64,000 nucleotides of DNA from positions 301,591-365,590 of the forward strand of contig NZ_LIYH01000002.1 of NCBI RefSeq assembly GCF_001905885.1. The letters run 5' to 3'. The notes beneath the pieces are model-generated. The model had not been told where the DNA came from and searched no databases. It saw only the letters and a list, made by a program, of their open reading frames with translations. Shown piece after piece: positions 8,423 to 17,468 of the stretch; position 1 is the stretch's first letter; each line of letters starts with the position of its first letter. The position numbers and the translations under genes are program-made. The stretch is from Streptomyces sp. CB03234. GTDB lineage: Bacteria; Actinomycetota; Actinomycetes; Streptomycetales; Streptomycetaceae.

Positions 8423-9361
8423 GTGACTGCCGCAGCAGCTCTCACGCACGCTGCCGCCCCGCGCACCGAGCGCGGGGCGGTGGCGCGGCGTGCGCTGGCG
8501 GTCGTGCTGTTCCTCGGAGGCCTGCTGGCCCTCGGCATGCTCTGCGGCAACCCGGCGCACGCGGCGGACCAGCCGTCGACGGCGACCGCCGCCACCCAGG
8601 TGGAGCGGTCGGCCGCCACGGAGCGGCTCCCGGACGCGCCCGACGCCGTCCCCGCCGCCACGGGCGACCGCGTCACCGACGCCGTGCGCGAGGCCGGAGC
8701 GGCCGCCGAGCCGGTGGCCGGTGCCGAGCCCGTCGCCGGTGCCGGGGCAGTGGCCGGTGGTGCGGGGGCAGCGACCGGCGCCGTGACCGAGTCCGTCACC
8801 GGCGTCGTACAGGACCCCACCGGAGCCCTTCCGCCGCAGGCGGAGTGGCCGACGGCACCGGTCGCCCCCGCCGTTCCCGTGCCGCCTCGGACGCCGCCGG
8901 CGCACGTGCCCGGCGCCCTCCAGACGGACCCGCAGTCGCGACCGCAGACCGAGCCGGGACCCGCGTCCCGGCCCGGACAGCTGAGCGCGTCGCCCGGCAC
9001 GTCCGGGCCCGAGGCCACCGCACCCGGCGCTCCGGCCGTCCTCCCGCACGCCACACAGTCATGGCCCGCGTACGGGTACGGGTACAGGTACGGCGACATG
9101 GAGGCCCGCACCGCCCAGGACCGGCCCGGCCGGCCGGCGGACGCGGTCCTCGCCGCCCCGCTGCCCGTCGCGCCCGGCCCGTGCCATGGCGCTCTCCGGC
9201 AGTCGGCCGCCGGCGACGGCGGCGCGCCCCGCGCGGGCGACCAGCACGCCCTGGCGTCCACGGCGGACGCCCACGCCGGACCGGTCCGGGGCACCGCGCT
9301 GCCGGCGACCGCCGCGCCCGTCCACGACCGGCCCCACAACATCCTCGAATTCCCCGGCTAG
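8423..9361 (+). CDS. Secreted Ala/Pro/Thr-rich protein
   Basis: The 312-residue protein has a hydrophobic segment (ALAVVLFLGGLLALGMLCG) near residue 30 and an AHAAD site consistent with signal peptidase cleavage. The rest is low complexity, rich in Ala, Val, Gly and Pro, with AEPVAGAEPVAGAGAVAGG-type repeats around residues 95-120. GTG 8423 is preferred over upstream in-frame starts at 8393 and 8402 because GGGGAGGA lies 11 nt before it. No enzymatic domain is recognisable. It is followed by a second secreted repetitive protein and may be a cell-surface or spore-associated component, which is inference only. Confidence 0.6.
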   Translation: MTAAAALTHAAAPRTERGAVARRALAVVLFLGGLLALGMLCGNPAHAADQPSTATAATQVERSAATERLPDAPDAVPAATGDRVTDAVREAGAAAEPVAGAEPVAGAGAVAGGAGAATGAVTESVTGVVQDPTGALPPQAEWPTAPVAPAVPVPPRTPPAHVPGALQTDPQSRPQTEPGPASRPGQLSASPGTSGPEATAPGAPAVLPHATQSWPAYGYGYRYGDMEARTAQDRPGRPADAVLAAPLPVAPGPCHGALRQSAAGDGGAPRAGDQHALASTADAHAGPVRGTALPATAAPVHDRPHNILEFPG

Positions 9362-9457
9362 GGCAGGCCTTCCCCCCGCTCAAGACCTGCCGCGCGGGGG
9401 CGGGACAGGTCTGCCCGCCGTCACCACACACGTGAATTCGAAGGAACCTACGCTCCC

Positions 9458-10378
9458 ATGAACAAGAACATCCGCCGCTCCATAGCCGTCGCCGCCACCG
9501 CCACCGGCATGTGGGCCATCGGCACCGCCGCCGCCAGCGCGGCCGAGGTGTCCGTCTCCGTGCCGCTCTCCACCCCCGACAAGGTGGTCGACGCGGCCGA
9601 CACGGTCACGGACCACACCACGGCCGCCGTCACCACCCACGTCCAGGACACCCAGCAGCAGGTCACCCAGGACGTCACCACCGACGCCCGGTACGCGACC
9701 ACCGAGGTCCAGGGCACCGCAGCCCAGGTGCAGGACACCACCGCTCAGGTCCAGGACACCACCGCCCAGGTCCAGGGCGTCGGTGCCGAGGTCCGGACGG
9801 AGGCGGAGGGCGAGATCGACTACCTCTTCGGCCCCCTCTCCGCCTTCGCCCACGAGGTGCAGAGCGACCCCGTCGCCACCGCCACCCCCGTCGCGGACGC
9901 CGCCGCCCAGGACGCGCTGCCGCCCATCGCGTACCGCGCCGTCCACTCCGCCGCGCCGGTCGCCGGCCAGGCGGCCGGGGACGCGGGCGTCCTCGTCGAG
10001 GACGTGGTCTCCGACGCGTACCCGTTCGCCACCGACGTCGTCTCCGGCGTCCAGCCGCTCGCCGGCGGTGTGGCCGGCCAGGTGCAGCCGTTCGCGGACG
10101 GTGTCACGGGCTCCGTGCAGCCGCTCGTCCAGGCCGTCGCCGACCAGGTCCAGCCGGTCGCGCAGGGCGTCAGCGGCAGCGCGACCGGCCTGGTGGGCGG
10201 CGTGACCGGTGAGGTGGCGCCGTTCGCGTACGACGTGACGGGCGACGTCCAGCCCTTCGCGACCGGCCTGGTCGAGGGCGTGACCGGCGATGTCCAGCCG
10301 CTCGCCGGCAACGCCGTCTCCGGCGTCCAGGGCACGGTCGGCACCGTCACCCCGGACTACCTCCCCTACGGCGTCTGA
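9458..10378 (+). CDS. Secreted repetitive Val/Gln/Gly-rich protein
   Basis: The 306-residue protein begins with a signal peptide (MNKNIRRSIAVAATATGMWA, cleavage near AASAAE at about residue 28). The mature part has two repeat regions. Residues 60-110 contain VQDTTAQ and related heptad-like units. Residues 180-300 contain degenerate units of 10-14 residues of the type VxPLAGGVxGQ and VQPFAxGVTG. This organisation suggests an extended fibrous or coiled surface protein. ATG 9458 follows GAAGGA. A strong hairpin terminator follows at 10399-10433. Function is unknown. Confidence 0.7.
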   Translation: MNKNIRRSIAVAATATGMWAIGTAAASAAEVSVSVPLSTPDKVVDAADTVTDHTTAAVTTHVQDTQQQVTQDVTTDARYATTEVQGTAAQVQDTTAQVQDTTAQVQGVGAEVRTEAEGEIDYLFGPLSAFAHEVQSDPVATATPVADAAAQDALPPIAYRAVHSAAPVAGQAAGDAGVLVEDVVSDAYPFATDVVSGVQPLAGGVAGQVQPFADGVTGSVQPLVQAVADQVQPVAQGVSGSATGLVGGVTGEVAPFAYDVTGDVQPFATGLVEGVTGDVQPLAGNAVSGVQGTVGTVTPDYLPYGV

Positions 10379-10398
10379 TCCGGTACGAAATCCGTAGC

Positions 10399-10433
10399 AA
10401 CGGGCGGTCTCACAGTCGGTGGGGCCGCCCGTT
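10399..10433 (+). terminator. Rho-independent-like terminator
   Basis: AACGGGCGG (10399-10407) pairs with CCGCCCGTT (10425-10433). Inner TCT/GGG (two wobbles) and CAC/GTG pairs extend it to a 15-bp stem with loop AGTCG. It lies 21 nt after the stop of the secreted repeat protein. Confidence 0.75.
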
Positions 10434-10446
10434 TGAGGTTCGTGCC

Positions 10447-10475
10447 TGTGACAGGTATCACCGCTCCGGTGTGAT
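10447..10475. promoter_or_regulatory. Crp-like palindrome upstream of sucC
   Basis: TGTGA-N6-TCAC (10447-10461) resembles the cyclic-AMP receptor protein site, and in the Streptomyces form reads GTG-N6-ATCAC. Immediately after, ATCACCG and CGGTGTGAT form a second overlapping inverted pair. It lies about 180 nt upstream of the sucC start. A possible -10 (ATAATC region near 10507) lies downstream. Binding is inference. Confidence 0.4.
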
Positions 10476-10640
10476 CTGCGATTTAGGTGCCTCGGTCTCA
10501 CGGGGATAATCTGCGAGACGGACATGCCGCGTCCACGGACACCGTGTACGCCTCCCTTGTGACAGCGCAGTCACGTTGCCCTCCGCGGCACGCCCACGCA
10601 GACAACGGAACCGCGATCACCAGAAAAGGGACGGACGCGC

Positions 10641-11819
10641 GTGGACCTGTTCGAGTACCAGGCGAGGGACCTCTTCGCCAAGCACGGTGTACCGGTGCTG
10701 GCCGGTGAAGTCATCGACACGCCTGAGGCGGCGCGCGAGGCGACCGAGCGACTGGGCGGCCGTTCGGTCGTCAAGGCGCAGGTGAAGGTCGGCGGCCGCG
10801 GCAAGGCCGGCGGCGTGAAGCTGGCCGCCACGCCGGACGAGGCCGTCGCCCGCGCGACGGACATCCTCGGCATGGACATCAAGGGCCACACGGTCCACAA
10901 GGTGATGATCGCCGAGACGGCACCCGAGATCGCCGAGGAGTACTACGTCTCGTACCTCCTCGACCGCACCAACCGCACCTTCCTCGCCATGGCCTCCGTC
11001 GAGGGCGGCATGGACATCGAGGAGGTCGCGGCCACCAAGCCCGAGGCCCTGGCGAAGATCCCGGTCGACGCCAACGAGGGTGTCACCGAGGCCAAGGCCC
11101 GCGAGATCGTCGAGGCCGCGAAGTTCCCGGCCGAGGTCAAGGACCAGGTCGCCGAGATCCTCGTGACCCTGTGGAAGACCTTCGTCGCCGAGGACGCCCT
11201 CCTCGTCGAGGTCAACCCGCTGGCCAAGGTCGCCGACGGCCGCGTCATCGCCCTCGACGGCAAGGTGTCCCTCGACGCCAACGCCGACTTCCGCCACCCC
11301 GACCACGCCGAGCTCGAGGACAAGGCCGCAGCCAACCCGCTCGAGGCTGCCGCCAAGGCCAAGAACCTCAACTACGTCAAGCTCGACGGCGAGGTCGGCA
11401 TCATCGGCAACGGCGCCGGCCTGGTCATGTCGACCCTGGACGTCGTCGCGTACGCCGGTGAGGCGCACGGTGGCGTCAAGCCCGCCAACTTCCTCGACAT
11501 CGGCGGCGGCGCCTCCGCCGAGGTCATGGCGAACGGCCTCGAGATCATCCTCGGGGACCCGGACGTCAAGTCCGTCTTCGTCAACGTCTTCGGCGGCATC
11601 ACCGCCTGCGACGAGGTCGCCAACGGCATCGTCCAGGCCCTGAACCTGCTGTCCTCGCGTGGCGAAGAGGTCACCAAGCCCCTGGTCGTGCGCCTCGACG
11701 GCAACAACGCGGAGCTGGGTCGCAAGATCCTGTCGGACGCCAACCACCCGCTCGTGCAGCGCGTGGACACCATGGACGGCGCGGCCGACAAGGCCGCCGA
11801 GCTCGCGGCTGCGAAGTAA
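10641..11819 (+). CDS. sucC: Succinate--CoA ligase (ADP-forming) subunit beta
   Basis: The 392-residue protein catalyses, with SucD, succinyl-CoA + ADP + Pi to succinate + CoA + ATP in the citric acid cycle. The N-terminal ATP-grasp domain starts at the conserved [37 protein letters not shown] binds nucleotide, and the C-terminal CoA-ligase domain contains [12 protein letters not shown] and [10 protein letters not shown]. Length matches the family. GTG 10641 is the only start that preserves the conserved N terminus. It is the first gene of a two-gene operon, 20 nt before sucD. Confidence 0.97.
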   Translation: MDLFEYQARDLFAKHGVPVLAGEVIDTPEAAREATERLGGRSVVKAQVKVGGRGKAGGVKLAATPDEAVARATDILGMDIKGHTVHKVMIAETAPEIAEEYYVSYLLDRTNRTFLAMASVEGGMDIEEVAATKPEALAKIPVDANEGVTEAKAREIVEAAKFPAEVKDQVAEILVTLWKTFVAEDALLVEVNPLAKVADGRVIALDGKVSLDANADFRHPDHAELEDKAAANPLEAAAKAKNLNYVKLDGEVGIIGNGAGLVMSTLDVVAYAGEAHGGVKPANFLDIGGGASAEVMANGLEIILGDPDVKSVFVNVFGGITACDEVANGIVQALNLLSSRGEEVTKPLVVRLDGNNAELGRKILSDANHPLVQRVDTMDGAADKAAELAAAK

Positions 11820-11839
11820 GGGACGAGGTCAGAAACACC

Positions 11840-12724
11840 ATGGCTATCTTCCTGACCAAGGAAAGCAAGGTCATCGTCCAGGGCATGACCGGTGCCACGG
11901 GCATGAAGCACACCAAGCTCATGCTGGGTGACGGCACCAACATCGTCGGTGGCGTGAACCCGCGCAAGGCGGGCACCACCGTCGACTTCGACGGCACCGA
12001 GGTCCCGGTCTTCGGCTCCGTCAAGGAAGCGATGGAGAAGACCGGCGCCGACGTCTCGGTCCTCTTCGTGCCGCCGGCCTTCGCCAAGGCCGCCGTCGTC
12101 GAGGCCATCGACGCCGAGATCCCGCTGGCCGTCGTCATCACCGAGGGCATCGCCGTCCACGACTCCGCCGCGTTCTACGCGTACGCCGTGGAGAAGGGCG
12201 GCAAGACCCGGATCATCGGCCCGAACTGCCCCGGCCTGATCACCCCCGGCCAGTCCAACGCCGGCATCATCCCGGGCGACATCACCAAGCCGGGCCGCAT
12301 CGGTCTCGTGTCGAAGTCGGGCACGCTGACCTACCAGATGATGTACGAGCTGCGCGACATCGGCTTCTCGTCGGCCGTCGGCATCGGTGGCGACCCGGTC
12401 ATCGGTACGACGCACATCGACGCGCTCGCGGCCTTCGAGGCCGACCCCGAGACCGAGCTGATCGTGATGATCGGTGAGATCGGTGGCGACGCGGAGGAGC
12501 GGGCCGCCGACTTCATCGCCAAGAACGTCACCAAGCCGGTCGTCGGCTACGTCGCGGGCTTCACGGCCCCCGAGGGCAAGACGATGGGCCACGCCGGTGC
12601 GATCGTGTCCGGTTCGTCCGGCACCGCGCAGGCGAAGAAGGAGGCCCTGGAGGCCGCGGGCGTCAAGGTCGGCAAGACCCCGACCGAGACGGCCAAGCTG
12701 GCGCGCGCCATCCTTGGCAACTAG
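11840..12724 (+). CDS. sucD: Succinate--CoA ligase subunit alpha
   Basis: The 294-residue alpha subunit binds CoA in an N-terminal Rossmann domain ([19 protein letters not shown]) and is phosphorylated on the active-site His in GHAGAIVSG during catalysis. [11 protein letters not shown] and [10 protein letters not shown] are family signatures. ATG 11840 follows the SucC stop by 20 nt, with GAGG upstream. A perfect 21-bp hairpin terminator follows the stop at 12769-12816. Confidence 0.97.
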   Translation: MAIFLTKESKVIVQGMTGATGMKHTKLMLGDGTNIVGGVNPRKAGTTVDFDGTEVPVFGSVKEAMEKTGADVSVLFVPPAFAKAAVVEAIDAEIPLAVVITEGIAVHDSAAFYAYAVEKGGKTRIIGPNCPGLITPGQSNAGIIPGDITKPGRIGLVSKSGTLTYQMMYELRDIGFSSAVGIGGDPVIGTTHIDALAAFEADPETELIVMIGEIGGDAEERAADFIAKNVTKPVVGYVAGFTAPEGKTMGHAGAIVSGSSGTAQAKKEALEAAGVKVGKTPTETAKLARAILGN

Positions 12725-12768
12725 CACAGCCGCCGGCTGAGCCACGGCTGCCTGATCACTGCCGCACA

Positions 12769-12816
12769 GGCGATGGGCCCGCCCCCGGACATACATCCGG
12801 GGGCGGGCCCATCGCC
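12769..12816 (+). terminator. Perfect 21-bp terminator hairpin after sucCD
   Basis: Bases 12769-12789 and 12796-12816 are exact inverted copies beginning GGCGATGGGCCCGCC, with loop CATACA. It is the strongest hairpin in this part of the window. It separates sucD from the convergent minus gene ending at 12915 and may act in both directions. Confidence 0.9.
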
Positions 12817-12914
12817 ATTCTCCGCCGTGGTGGACGGCGCACACCGCTTCGGCCCCGAGGAGCGTCGCCGGCGTGAACGCGGCCGCCGCGGGGGGCGCCT
12901 CGCGTCCGGCGACG

Positions 12915-14063
12915 TCAGTGCGTGTCCGGTACCAGACGGGGCGGCCCGGTGACCGGCTCCGCGCGCAGTCGGTCGCGCAGCGCCTCGTCCTGGGGGGTCA
13001 GCCGCTGTGGGCCGCTGAGGACCGGGACCCCGCCGACCGCCTCGCCCGGCGCCAGCGGCGGCCGGTAGCCGGTCGGCGCGGTGGCCAGGGTGAACGCGGT
13101 CGCGCCGACGATGAGCGTCGTCAGCCCGATGGCCGCCCTGGTCCAGAACCTGGCCCGGCGCTCGCTGCCGGTGCGTACGGTCCGGGGCGTGGCCAGCACC
13201 ATGGTGGGGCCCTTGGCGAGCAGCGAGGCCAGCCGTTTGTGCAGGACCGCCGGGTCGGCGAGTTCCGGGATGCGCTCGGCGAGCAACTCGCGGGCGTGCA
13301 GGACCCGGTTCCCGGCGGCCGGGGTGCTCGCCTCCGTCTCGGCGGCCGTCTCCGGCAGGTCCAGGCCCAGCCCGTCGTACAGCAGCAGCGTGCGGCGGTA
13401 CGCGGGCGGCAGCTCCAGCAGCGCGCCGCGCAGTGCGCGGGCGGCCCGGTCGGTGGTGGGGGCGTCGGGGTGCCGGTGCGAGGGGCGCAGCCGGTGCCAG
13501 GGCGACAGGGCGTACTCGTGCATGGCCGCCCTCACCCACCCGGCCGGGTCCCGGTCCACCGCGACCTCCGGCCAGCGCTCCCAGGCCAGGTGGAAGGCGT
13601 ACTCGACGGCCTCCCGGGACAGCCGGCGCCGCCCGGTGAGCAGGTAGGCCTGCTGTACGAGGCCGGGGGCGGCGTACGCGTACAACGCGTCGAACGCGTC
13701 GGCGGGGCCAAGGGGGGCGGCCCCCGCCTCGGTGCCGGTCGCGGCGGGCCCGGGGACGGGCGGTCGAGACGGGTCCTGCCCCCGCTCGGGTTGTGACCGG
13801 CGCTTCGGCCTCGGCGACGGGTTGCGGGCGGACCCGCCCTCCTGGGCGGCGCCCAGGAGCTTCGCGTACGCCTCCCGTTTGCGCCCACGCGGGTTTGTGC
13901 GCCCCGTCTCCCAGGAACGGACCGTCGCGCGCGTGACCCCGACCAGCTGGGCGAGCTGCTCCTCCGTCATGGACATCGCCTCGCGCAGCCTGCGCCGTTC
14001 CTTGGGGGACGGCAGCGGGGGCGCGGAAGGGATGGGGGTGGTCGTGGTCGTGGTCTGGGTCAT
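12915..14063 (-). CDS. HTH regulator with sigma-factor-like core and membrane segment
   Basis: The 382-residue protein has three parts. A lambda-repressor-type helix-turn-helix ([20 protein letters not shown]) spans about residues 20-70. A central region (about 115-270) resembles an ECF sigma factor: [13 protein letters not shown] and AFHLAWERW look like region 2, and [17 protein letters not shown] like region 4. A predicted transmembrane helix ([18 protein letters not shown]) near residue 320 precedes a C-terminal tail with no recognised motif. ATG 14063 is chosen; GTG 14087 and ATG 14075 are in-frame alternatives and none has a strong ribosome binding site. It is convergent with sucCD and divergent from the DUF6350 gene. 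Whether it acts as a sigma factor or a membrane-tethered regulator cannot be told. Confidence 0.75.
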   Translation of the reverse strand: MTQTTTTTTPIPSAPPLPSPKERRRLREAMSMTEEQLAQLVGVTRATVRSWETGRTNPRGRKREAYAKLLGAAQEGGSARNPSPRPKRRSQPERGQDPSRPPVPGPAATGTEAGAAPLGPADAFDALYAYAAPGLVQQAYLLTGRRRLSREAVEYAFHLAWERWPEVAVDRDPAGWVRAAMHEYALSPWHRLRPSHRHPDAPTTDRAARALRGALLELPPAYRRTLLLYDGLGLDLPETAAETEASTPAAGNRVLHARELLAERIPELADPAVLHKRLASLLAKGPTMVLATPRTVRTGSERRARFWTRAAIGLTTLIVGATAFTLATAPTGYRPPLAPGEAVGGVPVLSGPQRLTPQDEALRDRLRAEPVTGPPRLVPDTH

Positions 14064-14179
14064 GGCCGGCCCCATGCAGGACTGCACTCAGCGGAAAAGT
14101 ACATAACCGTATATTGCGCGCCACACCGGCTATTCGCCCGTTACGTGGATCAAGCGCGTGTCGTTGGCAGCATGGCGCC

Positions 14180-15829
14180 GTGACCGAAGCGACCGACCAC
14201 CCGCCGGCCCTCGTCCAGGGCGGCCGCACCGCCGCGCTGGCCGGGGCTTGTGTGCGCGGCGCGCTCGCCGCCGGGCTCGGGCTCGGCTCCGTCACCGTCC
14301 TGGTGATGGTGATGTGGATCAGCTCCCCGTACCCCGACAGCGGCCCCGGCGGCGCCCTGCACGTCGCCGCGGGCGTCTGGCTCCTCGCCCACGGTGTGGA
14401 ACTGGTGCGCCCCGCCACGCTCGAAGGGCCGCCCGCCCCCGTCGGAGTCGTCCCGCTGCTGCTCGTGGCGCTGCCGGTGTGGCTGGTGTACCGGACCGCG
14501 CGGGACGCCGCAGAGCCCGGCGAGGCGCGGCCGGGACCCTCGGCGAGCGGAGCGGTCGGTGCCGTGACGATCGGTTACCTGCTGGTGGCGGCCGGGGCCG
14601 TGGGGTACGCGGCGGGCGGGCCGCTGCCCGCCGAGCCCCTCGGCGCGGCGCTCCACCTCCCGCCGCTCGTCGCGCTCGCCGCGGCCGCCGGGGTGTGGAC
14701 GGCGCACGGGCGCCCGTCGGGGCCCCTCCCGGCATGGGTGCCGGAGCGGATCCGCGTCGAACTCGCCCGCTCCCGCACGGCCGTCGCCGTACGCGCCGCG
14801 GGCGTCGGGCTGGGCGCGCTGGCCGGCGGGGGAGCGGTGCTGGTCGCGGTGTCGCTGGTGTGGCACGCGGGCGCGGCGCGCGAGTCGCTGCTGGGCCTGT
14901 CCGGCGTCTGGTCGGGGCGGATGGCGCTGCTGCTGCTGGCGCTCGCGCTCGTCCCGAACGCGGCGGTGTGGGGCGCGGCGTACGGGCTCGGTCCGGGATT
15001 CCTGCTCGGTACGGGGGCGACGGCCACCCCCCTCGTGGTGACCGGGGCCGCCGGGCTGCCCCCCTTCCCGCTGCTGGCCGCCCTGCCGGCGGACGGGCGC
15101 GGGACCTGGGTGAACTGGACGGCCGCGGTGGTGCCGGTGGCGGCGGGCGCGGCGGTCGGCCGGTACTGCGGGCGGCGGGCGAGGGACGCGGGCGTACGGG
15201 AGGCCGGCGTACGGGAGGTCGGCGTACGGGACACGGCGGTGGCCGCCCTGCTGGCGGCCGTGCTGGTTGGGGCGGGAGCGGCGGTACTGGCGGCGGCCTC
15301 GGGCGGGCCGTTGGGGACGGGCCGCCTGGGGGCGTTCGGCCCCGTGTGGTGGCGCGTGGGCGGGGCGGCGGTGGCGTGGACGGCGGCCATTGGCGTGCCG
15401 GTGGCGCTGGCGGTGCGGGCGTGGCGGCGACGGGGCGAGGGCGGAACGGCGGACGGGGCGGGAGGCGGTGCGGGAGGCGAGAGCAGGGCAGTGCCGGTAC
15501 CGGTGCCGTCACCGGATGCGGCTGCCCCCGCGTCGGTCGCGCCCGCTCCCGGCCGGGCTCCCGAGGACGACCCCGGCGACCCGGCCTTCGAGCCGTACGA
15601 CTTCCTCCCGGCCGCCTGGGAGGAGCCGTCGGCCCGCGAAGCCCGCTGGACGGCCCTCAAGGAAGCCTCGGGCGGCCTCATGGCCGCGTTCCCCCCGCCC
15701 CCGCACGCCGCGGACGCCCCGTCGGCGGGCCCGGCCGTGCCGGACGGCACCCCCACCGGCGACGACACCCCCGCCACACCGGACGAAGGTGCCGACGACA
15801 AGGCAGCCGGGCCCGCTCAGGAGCCCTGA
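14180..15829 (+). CDS. DUF6350 family polytopic membrane protein
   Basis: The 549-residue protein has about ten hydrophobic segments through residue 430 (for example [15 protein letters not shown] and [16 protein letters not shown]), matching the DUF6350 family found beside purN in Streptomyces. The last 120 residues are a hydrophilic Ala/Pro/Asp-rich cytosolic tail. A threefold repeat encoding GVRE sits at 15190-15233. GTG 14180 is chosen because it starts [15 protein letters not shown]. Role unknown; a link with cell division or envelope has been suggested for related proteins but is not shown here. It converges on the gene ending at 15840. Confidence 0.8.
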   Translation: MTEATDHPPALVQGGRTAALAGACVRGALAAGLGLGSVTVLVMVMWISSPYPDSGPGGALHVAAGVWLLAHGVELVRPATLEGPPAPVGVVPLLLVALPVWLVYRTARDAAEPGEARPGPSASGAVGAVTIGYLLVAAGAVGYAAGGPLPAEPLGAALHLPPLVALAAAAGVWTAHGRPSGPLPAWVPERIRVELARSRTAVAVRAAGVGLGALAGGGAVLVAVSLVWHAGAARESLLGLSGVWSGRMALLLLALALVPNAAVWGAAYGLGPGFLLGTGATATPLVVTGAAGLPPFPLLAALPADGRGTWVNWTAAVVPVAAGAAVGRYCGRRARDAGVREAGVREVGVRDTAVAALLAAVLVGAGAAVLAAASGGPLGTGRLGAFGPVWWRVGGAAVAWTAAIGVPVALAVRAWRRRGEGGTADGAGGGAGGESRAVPVPVPSPDAAAPASVAPAPGRAPEDDPGDPAFEPYDFLPAAWEEPSAREARWTALKEASGGLMAAFPPPPHAADAPSAGPAVPDGTPTGDDTPATPDEGADDKAAGPAQEP

Positions 15830-15839
15830 CTGCTCCTGA

Positions 15840-16622
15840 TCACTCCGGTACGCCGAAGACGTCACGCAGCGGCTCGGGGAGCAGCTCGTTGCAGGACAGC
15901 TGGCCCGTCTTCGTCAGGGCGTCGTCCACGCACGCGTAGTAGTCGCGGTAGACGAGCTGGATCGTGAACGTCGCCGCCACGATCATCAGCGCCAGCGCCG
16001 CCGTGACCAGACCGCTCACCGCTGCCGTCGTCTGCGGGCGGCCGGAGCCGGGCGGCGGGCCGGCCGGGGCGGGGGAACCGGTGGTGGCGACCTGGCCGGC
16101 GGCGGCGGGGCGGGGCGCGCCGCGCAGCGAGCTGATGCCCCAGTACAGGGCCAGGGCGCCCAGCAGCAGCGCGATCTCCGGGAAGTCGAAGATCGCGAAG
16201 AAGAACGCCCACATGCCCGACAGCAGTGCGTAGCGGGCGCGGCGCTGCGCCGGGTCGGTCGGGTCCCAGCGCGGAGCGGGCGCCTCGGGGCCGCCCGGAC
16301 CCTGCCCGCCGCCCTGCTGGTCCCCGCTCGGTCGGCTACCGAAGCCGCCGGAGGAGCGCCCCGGCTGCCGCGGGCTCCACTGGCTGCCCCAGGCCGGACG
16401 CTCCGGGCGCTCGTCGGAGCCCGAACCGGAGCCCGAACCGGAGTCGGACCCGGTCCCGGAGCCGGAGTCGGACCCGGAGTCGGCCCCGGAGTCGCCGCCG
16501 TTCTCGGGGTGGCGCGGCTGCCACGGCTGGTCCGGCCTGCCCTCGGGCGGCGGCGCGAACGGATTGTTCTCGTCCGTGGACGTGGACGGGGACTCCGTGG
16601 ACTGGCGTCGGCGGTCCGGCAT
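15840..16622 (-). CDS. Membrane protein with Ser/Gly/Asp-rich N terminus
   Basis: The 260-residue protein has a disordered N-terminal half. Residues 43-69 are an (SD)/(SG) dipeptide tract (DSGSDSGSGTGSDSG), followed by an Arg/Pro/Gly-rich linker. Two transmembrane helices follow (FFFAIFDFPEIALLLGALAL and VTAALALMIVAATFTI). The C-terminal tail contains two cysteines (YYACVDD, LSCNELLP), probably extracytoplasmic and disulfide-capable. It is divergent from purN with 228 nt between starts and convergent with DUF6350 with 10 nt between stops. Function unknown. Confidence 0.75.
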   Translation of the reverse strand: MPDRRRQSTESPSTSTDENNPFAPPPEGRPDQPWQPRHPENGGDSGADSGSDSGSGTGSDSGSGSGSGSDERPERPAWGSQWSPRQPGRSSGGFGSRPSGDQQGGGQGPGGPEAPAPRWDPTDPAQRRARYALLSGMWAFFFAIFDFPEIALLLGALALYWGISSLRGAPRPAAAGQVATTGSPAPAGPPPGSGRPQTTAAVSGLVTAALALMIVAATFTIQLVYRDYYACVDDALTKTGQLSCNELLPEPLRDVFGVPE

Positions 16623-16850
16623 GTGGTGAACGTCTTCCCCTCAGACCCGGTGCGTACGAGGTCTTGTGTCGTCGTGTCCGTCCGTTCGGGGACGGCTCTG
16701 TACCCAGACGCTACCCCCCGGCTCCGCCCCCGTCCCGTGGGGGCGGCTCGGTGTGCCGGTATCGTTGCTGACGGTCGGCTCCTTCGTAGAGTTCCCCGTA
16801 TCGAGGGGCGCGATTCGTTCGTAGGACCACACAAGCAAGGAGTGCTCCCC

Positions 16851-17468
16851 GTGGCTGCCGCCCGCCTCGTCGTCCTGGTCTCCGGATCGGGGACGAATCT
16901 GCAAGCTCTGCTCGACGCCATCGCCGAGGACCCGCAGGGCTTCGGGGCCGAGATCGTCGCCGTGGGCGCCGACCGCGACGACATCGCCGGGCTGGAGCGC
17001 GCCGAGCGCGCCGGGTTGCCCACCTTCGTCTGCCGGGTCAAGGACCACGCCACCCGCGACGCGTGGGACCACGCGCTGACCGAGGCGACCGCCGCGTACG
17101 AGCCCGACCTCGTCGTCTCGGCCGGGTTCATGAAGATCCTCGGCAAGGAGTTCCTGGCCCGGTTCGGCGGCCGGATCGTCAATACGCACCCGGCCCTGCT
17201 GCCCAGTTTTCCCGGTGCCCACGGAGTGCGCGACGCGCTCGCGCACGGCGTGAAGGTCACCGGATGCACTGTCCACTTCGTCGACGACGGCGTCGACACC
17301 GGCCCGATCATCGCCCAGGGCGTGGTCGAGGTCCGGGACGAGGACGACGAAGCCGCTCTCCATGAGCGCATCAAGGAAGTCGAGCGTTCGCTGCTCGTCG
17401 AGGTCGTGGGGCGTCTGGCCCGGCACGGCTACCGCATTGAGGGACGAAAGGTTCATGTCGGTGAATAA
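16851..17468 (+). CDS. purN: Phosphoribosylglycinamide formyltransferase
   Basis: The 205-residue enzyme transfers the formyl group of 10-formyl-tetrahydrofolate to GAR, the third step of purine synthesis. The phosphate-binding loop [14 protein letters not shown] lies at the N terminus. The catalytic region contains [15 protein letters not shown] and the folate-binding [19 protein letters not shown] 16851 is preceded by AAGGAG with good spacing. The 3' end overlaps purH by 14 nt, indicating translational coupling. Confidence 0.96.
   Translation: MAAARLVVLVSGSGTNLQALLDAIAEDPQGFGAEIVAVGADRDDIAGLERAERAGLPTFVCRVKDHATRDAWDHALTEATAAYEPDLVVSAGFMKILGKEFLARFGGRIVNTHPALLPSFPGAHGVRDALAHGVKVTGCTVHFVDDGVDTGPIIAQGVVEVRDEDDEAALHERIKEVERSLLVEVVGRLARHGYRIEGRKVHVGE

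Noticed and set aside
5560..9342. Minus-strand open frame of 1260 codons opposite DUF5682, VWA and secreted-protein genes
   Set aside because: High-GC shadow. Composition is Arg/Ser/Pro-rich, it lies antisense to well-supported genes with coupled starts, and no domain is visible.
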